The notes under the pieces are model-generated. The model did no database searches. It had not been told where the DNA came from and worked only from the letters and a program-made list of their open reading frames with translations. From assembly GCA_034008185.1 (NCBI GenBank), contig CM067084.1, positions 13,163,385-13,227,384 on the forward strand: a stretch of DNA of 64,000 nucleotides, in the 5' to 3' direction. Below are positions 39,601 through 50,235 of this stretch, one piece after another. Both the position numbers and the translations under genes were made by a program. Within the stretch, counting starts at the first letter, position 1, and every line of letters begins with the position of its first letter. Source of the DNA: Gorsachius magnificus (lineage: Eukaryota > Chordata > Aves > Pelecaniformes > Ardeidae).

Positions 39601-42600
39601 GTTTATGTGCCACCAACCATCTCGCTTGCTGTTGAGCAGGCTGACATGGAGAGAGGACTGATGTCCAATTTAAGTTGCAGAAAGTCAGAAATCCCCAGGA
39701 ACTAAGGAGTTTCCATCCAGAAAATCTCTATACCATCTGAGCTCAAAGTATAACACAGCAAAACAGACCCAGAAATGAAACAAGGCTTAGGTTTTAAAGC
39801 AGCATCGCGTTTTAAAAAGGGCATGCCACTCAAGTAATAAGCTGGTTTCTGGTTAAAGTTCTCAGGAGAATATCTGCTCAGCTGCTGGACACTTTCTGAA
39901 GAAGACTAAAATAAACCTTCATCCTCCACTACAGGCCCTGGTTACCAGTTTCTGATTTATTATCCATTTATTTGGAGCAGAGGAATTGCCTCTAGTCCTC
40001 TTACTCTCATCCCAGCTGCCTACCCTCTCTGTACAGGTGGATGGCAGAAATGGCTCCATGTTCTTTCAGATGGGGCAATCTTTTTAACCTTGATGGGTTT
40101 AAGTGACAGGAGGGAAGCACTGCTGCAGCAGAGAACAGTTTGTTTCTTGCCTTTATTGCTTTCCAGGACTGTAAATCTACCAGCGTCTAACCTAGTTTTC
40201 CCAACTTCTGGTTCACAAAAACCTCGTATTTGGTTTCAGATCACACTTTGACGTGGCAAAAAGAAGCACACGCTACTCCAGACAAGCAATCCTGCTTATT
40301 ACCTACACAAACAAAAATATGGTTTTAAATTAAGTTTTGTTTCATGTGGGCAGAGCTGCACATGGCAATATAACCTGTGTTCTTGCAGCCACAGCGCAAA
40401 AACATTTAGTTCTTTGAAGTGGAGCAAATAACAGTAAGATATTTCAATCAAGGGTTTTTTGAAAGCAGAAAATAAATGTTATAAAATAGAGGAAATCTCC
40501 AAAAGCCTGTAGCCCTAAAACACCAGAGAGCTTTCAGCCGAAGATTTGCAGGGAAGCAGCTCTGGCATAAGCAGTAGCAAGAAATGGGAAGGGTGGAGAG
40601 TTTGTCCTCCGTGTTTGTTATCTACCTTTGTAGATGCGCCTCTTCATTAAAAATGCATTTAAGCTTGTGCTCCTTGTTACACAGCACAAGAACAGAACTG
40701 TACTTAATTTCCCTGAAGTCAGAGACACCTTCCTGAGAAAAACCTGTTCCCAACAGCATTGCAACAGCACATGCATCACAAGAGGAGAAATGGGAAGCAT
40801 GCTGCCATTTTGCAGAGATACAGGAATTTCTGGTAGCCCCAACTATCCATCAAGTGCCCTCTCCCCCCATCCCCATCGTAATGGTGGAAGGGAAGCAGGG
40901 AAGGTGGCACCTGGGCCAGAGGTGGGTGGTGGTCAAGTTCAGGATTCCAACCAGAGCTGCAGAGGACAGCAATGGAGCTGATGGTGTCCATGCAAGGATC
41001 TTCCATTCCTACTGCCCAGGCGGCTGAAGGGAAAGAGCTGGAAGAGCAGTGCCATGGGACCACAGCATCGCAGGCTTTGCTCCTGGGCTTGGCAGCAGCA
41101 GGGGAAGAGCACAGACGCTCCCTCACTGTTGGAGGTACCAACGCAACACAACCAAGCACTGAAGCATCCTTCACAGCAGCCAAACAGAAGTTACCCTTAG
41201 CATCTGGAGGTGGGCTTGCCAGATGCATCTGGGATTTCACTATCAACTGGTAATAAGCAGCAAGCGAAGCTAATCAGGTAGGTGGGAAAGCGGGATGTCA
41301 AAAGGCACAACACAGCCTTTTCTGCATGGGATAACACAAGCATCATGCTGTGACCAAATTAATGATCTGTATCCATTCATAGTCCAGGAGTGAATTCCCA
41401 CCTGCCTGCAAAATGCCATGTCAGCATGCCCAAAGTGCCCACAAGCCACTAGGCATCCGACCCAGAGCAACCACAGACATACAGGGAAAAGGAGAAGGTG
41501 TTACCTGCTGTTGCCAATATAGTGCTGCTTTATTGCTCTTAACTCCACGTGCTTTTCCCTCTGCAAGAACATTTTGTTTGCCTTCCCATAGCATCAATAC
41601 TCATGAAAAAAGAACATTTGCTTAGAGTTTTAGGGGATTAACAGCATGAACAAGGTCTCCAGGTAGCCGCCAATCAGAGGAGCTTTGAGACGAGCCCTGG
41701 AGGTATCTGAACCTTACTATTGCTTCCAACACCATCCGATGGGAATTTTACTGGCATGACAGACTGCTTACTGTCCCAGCAGCCTGAACTCGTTTGAGAA
41801 TAATGCTTCTCCTTATACTTGAATGTGTGTGCTTTGTATTTTCACTTGTGTCCACTGTAAAAATTTTAGATGCTAGTTACCAACAGCTGGTCAATATTTC
41901 ACTTGAGGAAATACTATATTAATTTGTAAAATAGTTCTGCCTTGCATACTGGACTGAGATCCTGAGAAAAGCTGCAATGCGTTGAAGCAAGATGCTAAGT
42001 CCTGTAATGAAGCACATTTTTTGAAACCTTAGGTCACATGCTATCAATAAGCATTGCCATTTAGCTAAAGATGCCATTTCTCTGAAAGTTAGATAAAATG
42101 CAATCAATAAGATCACTGCGGCAATATTATCCCTTGTGCTGATGAAATGAGAAAGTTTATTTTAAAGGTGAGTTGTAAATAGAAAACCAATTATTAAGCA
42201 GAGAAACCAAATTTTGCCTTGTTGGGCTAATATAACCCTGCAGCCATCAACATACAGTGCAAGCTTGATGGATGAACAATGCCATACAAGTCGAGATGTA
42301 ATAAATATTACTAATACAGTGTCACAGAAATTGGATTGCTTCACTCCCCTCTTGTTCCTGACTCACAAACTGCCAGCAAATCTCTAGATCACTTCTGTTT
42401 AAGTTATGAAGGCAGCTAAGGAACCAATAAAACCCTGCATACAGCACTACTGATATTTCATGAGATGGTGGGGGATAGCATCCAAAGTTCAAGCCCTGCA
42501 TCATAAAAGCGGTCAGGAAGGGGAAAACCAGCTTAAGTTAGGTGTGATCATCTGGGAGGCACAACCATAAGATGACATGCAGGCAGATGACTATTTGGAA

Positions 42601-43723
42601 AAACAAAACAAGAACAAAAATCAGCTCTTGTCGCCAGAGAGAGGGGCACTGTGTGCCTTAACAGGGTTGTAGCCGCACAAAGCGTTTCAAACCATCTCCC
42701 ATATGGCCCTGACACAACAGCGACTACAGGGGCATGCTTTTCCCCTACTGCTTAGATAGTGCCCAGCACAATCGCCACAGCGGGCTCCATTGCTAAACCA
42801 GTTTAGTCCTGGTAATCAGCAGTAGAGCATTTTCCATAGTAGAGTTATGTATTAAGAACTTGGCTTGAAACTACTCTAACACCAGTTAGTTAATAATTGG
42901 TGCATAAGCCAGTATTTTGAAACCTGGGTTACAAAGCTGCTGAATAAGTTATTACAAGAGAATGCTATGTGATATTATTACCTAAAAACACGAATTGTGG
43001 GGCACCACCATATATCACCAAGTGAAAGGAGCTGCAGCACAAGGACCAGACCAAGTGGCCAGGCAGCCCACAGTCAAGTGAATAAACAGCATCCTTAGGA
43101 AAACAAGAGAGTGAGGTAGGCTCACCAGGCAGTCTGCTAAAGCAGAGCAACATCACTTGCAACGTATTACACATCTGAAGACACTGCATGCTATTAAACA
43201 TCTGCCTGTCACATATTCTGCAGGCCGTCCAAGGTCTATGGGAAATTTTCTGCGACTTCAGTACAATCTGCACCTAATTCTTACTGTGTTTAAAAGTATC
43301 CTTTTGTCCTTTCAATTCAACCTTGGAGTAGAAAGAAAGAGGTCTTATTTAAGGCTTGAGTTAAATCACAAGAAAACTAGATATCCAGGAAGAGGCATCT
43401 TCTGAAGAAGGGAAAATACATTGAAACAGAGAACCACACAGCATTTTTACATAGCTCCTATAAACCAGACCTTGATCCCATTCCAAAGCTTCTAGATTAT
43501 TCTGGAATTTGAGCGAATATACAATTACAGCAGCTGCCAAAGCCTTCAATAAATCACAGCACTCCATCAATCATAACAAATGTAGTCCATCAGTTAAAAC
43601 TGACATGAGACATACAAAAGGCACAAGGATAAACCATCACTCCAAGAAATAAATTTTAATCCCTCTTCCTATTCAAACAGGGGTAAGGAAGGTTAGGTAC
43701 AAGAAGTCCCATAAATTAAACAT
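24698..43723. other. Long unique non-coding stretch, no gene seen
   Basis: Nineteen kilobases of mostly AT-rich DNA with no recognised exon or repeat family. Items of note are an A/T block with homeodomain-type motifs (31095-31290), an 8-bp perfect hairpin (32545-32570) and a GC-richer block at 40776-41253 open in several frames on both strands. Others are short A/C-rich runs near 34665-34715 and G-runs at 30839-30852. Open frames such as 32781-33194 (minus, 137 codons) and 40776-41246 (minus, 156 codons) carry no recognisable domain. Confidence 0.5.
32545..32570. other. Short perfect inverted repeat (hairpin)
   Basis: AGAGCTGT (32549-32556) and ACAGCTCT (32560-32567) pair perfectly around a CGC loop, extended by TGC (32545-32547) with GCA (32568-32570) past a one-base bulge. 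Function unknown. Confidence 0.6.
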
Positions 43724-43740
43724 GGGAGGGTGGGGAAGGG
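43724..43740 (+). other. G-quadruplex motif, plus strand
   Basis: GGGAGGGTGGGGAAGGG: four runs of at least three G with loops of one, one and two bases. Such short loops predict a stable parallel G-quadruplex. Nothing adjacent explains its role. Confidence 0.75.
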
Positions 43741-44355
43741 AACAAAATCACTGCATTCCTGGCCTCGAAAGCTAAAGGCAGCACTATGATTAAATAATTA
43801 AACTGTCTCACCTTGTGCAGTCAAGCTAAATTTCAACAGGAGCAATTAATCTTCATGTGGTCTTTTATACCCTGCCCTATCTGTACATTCACTCAAAGTA
43901 AAACATTTCCTCATGTTGCCTCTTTCTTTCCGAAAGGTATAAATATATGAGGAAAGAATAACTTCTCATTTAAATTAAATCAATGCCATTTACAAGGTTG
44001 CTATTCAAACATAAAGGCTTGTCCTTGTGAGACTTTTCACACACATTTGTAGTGCTTAATGTGGGATAAGAAATAGTTTGCTCTTCCTGAAAAACCATTG
44101 AAAATTTCAAAATATTTCCTATACCACATCAGGACAAGTCTTAACCTCTGGAATATTTTTTCTATAAGCAAACAAAAAGCAGGCACAAAGCAGGCGACCA
44201 TCAACAGTTCAGAGCTTCAGGTCTCACCTGTTATGTGGGATACCAGACCCAAGTTCCCTTGCTGAATTGTGTCCTTCATCTCAGCCAAGATATTCTTTCT
44301 TACTCATACGTTATTCCTAGCCTAAAAACTTGTCCCAGTCTAATACATGCTGAAG

Positions 44356-44397
44356 AAAGCCTTTCTAGAAAGGCTTTTCTAGACTTAGTCTAGAAAA
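44356..44397. repeat. Two overlapping perfect palindromes
   Basis: 44356-44377 is a perfect 22-bp palindrome (half AAAGCCTTTCT with no spacer). Overlapping it, TTTTCTAGAC (44375-44384) and GTCTAGAAAA (44388-44397) form a 10-bp stem with a TTA loop. TCTAGA occurs three times. An 11-bp direct repeat AAAATTGAGGG follows (44394-44404 and 44417-44427), and then G7 and A14 runs. Confidence 0.85.
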
Positions 44398-45448
44398 TTG
44401 AGGGAAAATTAAGTCAAAAATTGAGGGGGGGAAAAAAAAAAAAAATGTGCTCTGCCAAGTTCCTGCCTGACTCTGGTTAAGCTACAGGATGGTGGACAGC
44501 ATACAGACAGACCATCTCAAATCCCCAAGGCTTGTTCCACTGCTGTTCCCACAGCACCAGCAAGTCCTTCATTGCATTCACTCCCAAGCATTAGGCAAAC
44601 AAGACAACATTGACATGAAATGGCCTGAGCCAAACCATGGGTTCAAAACACACGTAACATCACATGGGAAGGGGACTGTATTGAACGTCAGCTGCAATAC
44701 CAAGGCAAACTTTATGCAAAAGTAGCTTTGAGCATCAGTATTTGGACTTGATTCTGGACTACAAACACTTTGACCACCTCTTTGTGAAGAGCTGCAGCTT
44801 CGTGTCACATAAGTCTGCTTACAGAAAGTCTTAGAACACCTTTTGGACCATCGATGGTACTAACAAAGTGAATGAGGAATAAGCTGTAGGAGAAGGTTGC
44901 ACACATATTGTACCAGACAGCAGCAGCCTGCTAGAACGCAAGGCAGACCACTGCAAGCTACCACACTCTCACCTATCTAACCTGGCATTGAAGCTGCATG
45001 TATCTTCAGCCAGGGAAAGTAAACAATTCAGATTTGAAGGAGGTGAGGTCAACTAGGAGTGGCAGCAACAGAAAAGATGGGAGGAAAGAAACAGAAGGAA
45101 AGAACCTCCTCTTCCCTGCAGCCTTGAACCACTGCTTACACAGCTCTCATCAGACACAGCTGGACTTACAGGGTTCTTGGGCTGCTTGTTCAAGAGGCAA
45201 CTCACAGGCAAAGCATGCTTCCAAGTTAGTCTTTTAGCAGTTGTTTTAAATGAATACTCCAGGTGACTGTCTAGAAACAGAAGAGATGAGATAGATAAGA
45301 AAGGAATAACAGGAGATCATGGGGAAGAAGGGGAAAAATAACAGTTTTCCATTTCAGGAGGTTATTAATTGTCCAGTATAGCATATCCTGCCATATCTTA
45401 ATGCTTTAGTACTATACTTTACACACTCTGACAGAGAACACATAACGT

Positions 45449-45556
45449 AAAAAAAAAAAAAAAAAAAAAACAAAAAAAAAACAACACACCACCACACCAC
45501 CAAAACCACAAAACCCCCCAAAAAACCCACACAAAACCAAAAAACCACCCCCACAA
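45449..45556 (+). repeat. A/C-only tract of 108 bp
   Basis: One hundred and eight consecutive bases with no G or T. It starts with A-rich runs (about 22 A, a C, then 10 A) and passes into alternating CA, CCA and runs of C up to six. The minus strand is therefore pure T/G. A pure A run probably expanded and decayed into C-containing repeats, but the complete strand asymmetry over this length is notable. Confidence 0.9.
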
Positions 45557-45578
45557 GAAAAAAAACACCACACTTTCT

Positions 45579-45597
45579 CCCCACCCTCCCACCCCCC
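45579..45597 (-). other. G-quadruplex motif, minus strand
   Basis: The plus strand reads CCCCACCCTCCCACCCCCC, so the minus strand has four G runs (6, 3, 3, 4) separated by single bases. Single-base loops are the most stable class of G-quadruplex motif. It lies 22 bp from the end of the A/C-only tract. Confidence 0.85.
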
Positions 45598-48500
45598 ATC
45601 GCGGCCAGTATTCTGGGCTGGTGTTTCTTTTGCTTTTTTCCTTGGGTTTTTCCTCTCTCATTCATTTTGCCCCTGTACCCCTGTCTCCTACACATTTTTT
45701 TTTAATTATTTTATTTTACTCACTTTTTCATTTTTTCCATTAATGAAGGAGTAAAGAGTAAGCCTCCTCTCATTCAAAGTGCAATGCTGCCCTCCAGAGC
45801 TGTCAGGAAGAAAATTACTTCAGGAAGCATGAAACCATCTCAGAGTCAACCGCAGCCGTTCAGATGAGATTGCTGAACCTAGTCTCATATTTGTTCTCTG
45901 GATTGAAAGCCAGTCTGCACGGACATGTTATCTGGCTTAGCCTGGTTTACTGACAGTCATTTTGCCAGCTCATCCACATATGCAATCTGTGCGCCGACTG
46001 CAAAGCAAACAAGGGACTTCTCTCCTGTGTAAGACTGTGGAAAAATTCCAACTAATAAATTAAGTCATCGTTTCTTAAAGTCACTCAAAATAAGGAATGG
46101 TCTTACAACTTTTCAGCTGGAAGGCTCATTCGGAAGATATTTACTGAGAAGCCAAGCTCCAGAAGAGTCAGTGTTTGGGTCTGACAGGAGTTCAGCTACC
46201 AAAAAAATAAGTATTTGATTTTAGATTGTTCTTTAATCTTAGTCCTGGGAATAGATGTTCCTGCTGACACTCCTGAAAATGATGGTGCTGTATCACAGCA
46301 TATCAGGCATCTGCTTTCTACAAGGGAAAAAGTTTAGCTATAATTGGAGAATAAAATTACTCCAATGATTTATAATGAAAAAAATGCACGACTGGAACAA
46401 TATTGTTAAAGTTCTGCCTGGAAGAGTCGCCTTGTTTATCACCTGCAAAACCATAATGTACAACTTGCAACGAGCTTTCATTTTCTGTAACACCGGGTTC
46501 CAAGTCAGCAGTTTTCAATAACTTAAAAAAATGCATCACCAGAAAAAGCAGACCTCCCTCCTCTTTTCATTAATATCACTTCCTAATGGCTTCTAGAAGG
46601 TAAAAAGCAACAGCAACAACAAACAACATGATTTCCAAACTGTTTTCCCTCACCTCTGAAGTCTGATGAAAAAAGTCTAGAGAGGAGCTTGAAAGTTACT
46701 ATACAGACGTGGATTTCAACCCCCTGCAGAAAAACCTGAGCATGATGGTATGCAGCCATTATGTCTTAGGAGGCCGCATCAAAATTCAATGTTGGGATTG
46801 ATCTGAACTTTTGCAAAGCTCGGGACTATTCCAGTGCAGGAAGACAAGAGGAAAGCAAGGGGAGGGCTGGTTCAGGGTCACCACATGGGGAACGAAAAGA
46901 AGAAAACAAACCCTAAAAATTTCATACAGTTGGTTCATATTTATTTTCTGTTCTGACCAAATAGGGTAAACTAGCTGCCTTCCTCCTCGTGACACCACCA
47001 ACCCCAGAGCTCGTTGTTTAGCTCTCATCAACATTCTTAACTCCTTCACACTCAAGCTGTGGTGGGTCAGACCCTCACTGGTATAATCAACTCACTTTGA
47101 CAGCAGCATGCCAGGTTATGGCAGATGGGAAATATGGCCCCGTTTATTTTGCCAAAGCAAGCTGCAGTGCCGAGCAAGCAGAGCTCCCTAATGTTTTGAA
47201 CTAAGTCCATCTAGGCCACTTTTGCCATTCCCAATAAAAGCCTTCAACCCTTTCAATCATACAGCTCTTCAGATACAGGGACCAGAGAGGCAGGCAGGAA
47301 GCCTCAGAGGTCAAACGTCACGACACAAGGATACTGTATCACGACAGAGAGATCCTAAGGGGCGATTTGAGCTTCTCTGAAGCAGACACCCTAGAAACAA
47401 ACCCAAGGCCAGATTTACAGGTTGAGCCCAGCGTAAGCATTTTATGACTCACACGTTTACTGCTGAGTTTAAATGCCGAGCAAGGCAAGCAAGAAGCCTG
47501 GCAAGTGCCGCAGCTCACCAGGCACAGGAAGAGGAGGAAAGACCTTCCTCCACCCAGCAGCACACCAGTGGGCTGAGCACAGGACTGGGAGCAGTCCCCT
47601 TCCAATTGCTGCACTACCTGGTGACCCAGGGTTAATTGCTCTGCACTTTGTAGCTCCATTTTCCAGTCTTCAAAACATGCGAAAAATGCTTATTAATATT
47701 TTTACAGCCTCTGCAATATGCCAAGATGATCTCTGAAAGAAAGCCATTAAATAAGCAGTCCTGGAAGACAAACAGAAAGAACAGCAGGATGTGTCTTGAT
47801 TGTTGATTGTCTATTGAAGAACTCAAAGTTCCTGCTACATTTTATTCAGATACCAATTTGCCAAGATCTAAGGGTTTCCTACATGATAATTTACCTCCCT
47901 TGTGCCATTCAGCCACTTGCCCCTCACATCATAGCCTAGGTATTTCATCCAGTGCATCTGCATGCTTTTCAGGTGCTATAACCAATTACGATCTAGAAAT
48001 ACATGCAATCAACTTTAATACAGAGATTTTAATTAATGTTACAGGAATATATCTTACCCACAGCTTTGGGCAATGGGACAAAGCTGATGTCTTTGTGAGT
48101 ATCTTCCTGTAACTAACACGAAAATTTGGACACCACCATTTTTTCCCCATCACACTTTTTTCCATTTTTACTGAATTTAATTTTTTTTGCTTAGTGCAAT
48201 TTTTTCTCTCTCTCTTGCCCCATTTCAGGCATTTCAGTTAGCTATAAAACCTTAAAAGAAATACCATGTAGCTAAATTTGCTTGCTGTAAAACCACAAAT
48301 CATGAACATACACTAAGGATATCATATTTAGTGTAGAGGGACAAGAATTCAATTAAAGTATTTGCCATATTCCAACCTAGACTCCACTGAGAACAACAGT
48401 TGGAGTTGAAAAATAGATGACAGCTTTTTTAATTATTATTATCTGTTTTAAAGTCCAATTTTCCAGATTGTCTCCAGATGGTGGAATTTTAAAGCCAATT

Positions 48501-49566
48501 TACCTATTCCCTTCACTGAGAGTTTTGCAGTGGTTTTCTTCAGAAAGTTCTAGTATTTGTAAAATTATAAACTGCTTCCAGTAGGAATAATCCCGTCAAA
48601 AGAAATGCTTGTTTATTTAAATAGGTATTATGTTAGGTAATTACAGTCCAATCTTGTAACCCTCTCGGCATTAATAGATTCTGAAGTGTTGTTAGCAGCG
48701 CTTGGGCCTCATCCAGTTCTCCTCGTGGTTCTTCATTTCACATAAAATATTAGCAGTGATTTTGTTGGCCTGATATATAAGGATTTTTTTTAATTAAACA
48801 AAATAAATGCCACGTTTCCATACAAAGTTTCAATAGTATCCTAAACCCATCCAGAAAAGGAATATCTGTGCGAAAAGCCCATATTTAAGAAAATAAAGCT
48901 CTGGCAACTCTTGAAAAAAACATCTCTTATGAGACACATCCAGCTTCCCAAAAGCACATCGAGTTGCACCTTGTGGTCCCTCAGCTGATGCTTTGGCGAG
49001 TTCCCCAGATTATAATCAAAGTACAAATAGGTGAAGAGCTGGGGATCTACAGTTATAAAATCTAAATCATTGGGAGGATGACACAGCAACTGAATAGCAA
49101 GACACCTATGGGTACAGAGTTTCCTCTTCCTTAGCAGCGTGACACAGATGACCCTCATCGATCCTTAGGCAAATGGATACCCCCCCCAGCTCTTTAAAAC
49201 CCCAAATGCCCAAAGCTCCAGAATCAACAGTTGCACCACAGCTTTCTGGAAATTTCAAGAGCATACAAGGCACCAGTGCCGTATGTGACTAGGAAGAAAC
49301 AAGGATATTCTTTCAGAGGATATTTACAGGGAGCGAGCAATTGAACCTGCCGGGCAATAACTAATGGGATCAGAAGATCCTGGGACCACCAGGGCTGGAA
49401 GGTGTGGCCAGGTGTCCCTGGTCCCAGCCATGCCACAAGCAGGGCTTACCTCAAAGGTGGGTCTGGTCATTGACCACCGCAACCAGCCAGGCTCTGACCA
49501 CCTCTGAGGACAGAGGTCACCCAAGCTCCTGGACCAGCCCGTGACACCACCTGAGGCACCTTGGCA

Positions 49567-49728
49567 GGGGTAAGGATTTCTTCCTCGTGTCCAGTCACAA
49601 CCTCCCTTGCTGCGGCATGTGACCCACTGCCCCTCGTCCTTCTGCTCTACATCCCAAGAGCAAGCCTGGCTCCCCCTTGCTGATAAACCCCCGTCAGGTA
49701 GTGGAGGACTGCAGTGGGATCCCCCCAG
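49567..49728 (-). mobile_element. CR1: Probable older CR1 LINE fragment
   Basis: The plus strand shows GATTTCTTCCTCGTGTCCAG, ACTGCCCCTCGTCC, GAGCAAGCCTGGCTCCCCC and GGGATCCCCCCAGG in the order and spacing of an antisense CR1 ORF2 3' region (from memory: TTCTTCCTCGTGTCCAGCC, GGCCATTGCCCCTTGTCC, AGAGCCTGGCTCC, GAGATCCCCCC). It differs in wording from the adjacent copy at 49747-50235, so it would be another subfamily and older. Decay is heavy; the reading frame is broken. It could also be a coincidental GC-rich segment. Confidence 0.5.
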
Positions 49729-49746
49729 GGTTTTGGGCCAAGGACA

Positions 49747-50235
49747 TAGAATCACAAAATCATTTAGGTTGGAAAAGACCTTTCAGATCATCAAGTCCAA
49801 CCATTAACCTAACCCTGCCATCCCACCACTACACCATGTCCCTAAGCACCTCATCTATCCTTCTTTTAAATACCTCCAGGGATGAGGACTCGATCACCTC
49901 GCTGGGCAGCCCATTCCAATGCTTGACAACCCTTTCCATGAAGAAATTTTTCCAACTGAAACCTGCCCTGGCACAACTTGAGGCCATTTCTCCTCATCTA
50001 TCACCCATTAGAGTGAGAAGAGGCCGACCCCCACCTCCCTCCCCCTCCTGTCAGGCAGTTGCAGAGGGTGATAAGGTCTCCCCTCAGCCTCCTCTTCTCC
50101 AGGCTGAACACCTCCAGCTCCCTCAGCCGCTCCCCATCAGCCTTGTGCTCCAGACCCCTCACCAGCTTCCTTGCTCTCCTCTGGACATGTTCCAGCAACG
50201 TAGTGTCTTTCCTATTGTGAGGGGGCCCAAAACTG
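49747..50235 (-). mobile_element. CR1: 5'-truncated CR1 LINE
   Basis: Minus-strand CR1 whose 3' end shows two decayed octamers, read on the plus strand as TAGAATCACAAAATCATT. It aligns by eye with the 24094-24697 copy over its whole length and stops at GGGGGCCCAAAACTG (50235), where that copy continues with AACACAGTATTCGAGG. It differs by small deletions: several bases are lost in the segment TTTTTCCAACTGAAACC near 49948, and more near 50005-50045. These break the ORF2 frame after about [14 protein letters not shown]. Encoded remnants [19 protein letters not shown] and [19 protein letters not shown] are visible on the minus strand. A 217-codon plus-strand open frame (49677-50330) is an antisense artefact. 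Confidence 0.95.

Larger units (their letters stand above)
43741..49566. other. Unique non-coding DNA with several low-complexity features
   Basis: Apart from the palindromes at 44356, the A/C tract at 45449 and the G-quadruplex motif at 45579, nothing was recognised. Open frames at 45354-45695 and 45419-45661 (minus) translate the low-complexity tract and are not genes. Frames around 47339-47736 lie on both strands without domains. Confidence 0.5.

Noticed and set aside
41690..41715. CCCTGGAGGTAT, matching a CR1 ORF2 phrase
   Set aside because: Flanking sequence does not continue as CR1 in either direction.
45354..45695. 113-codon minus-strand frame rich in F, V, G and W
   Set aside because: It is a translation of the G/T strand of the A/C-only tract; it only mimics a membrane protein.
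49324..49755. 143-codon open frame on the minus strand
   Set aside because: It lies over GC-rich DNA and the probable older CR1 piece; no domain, and the CR1 part is not in the ORF2 frame.
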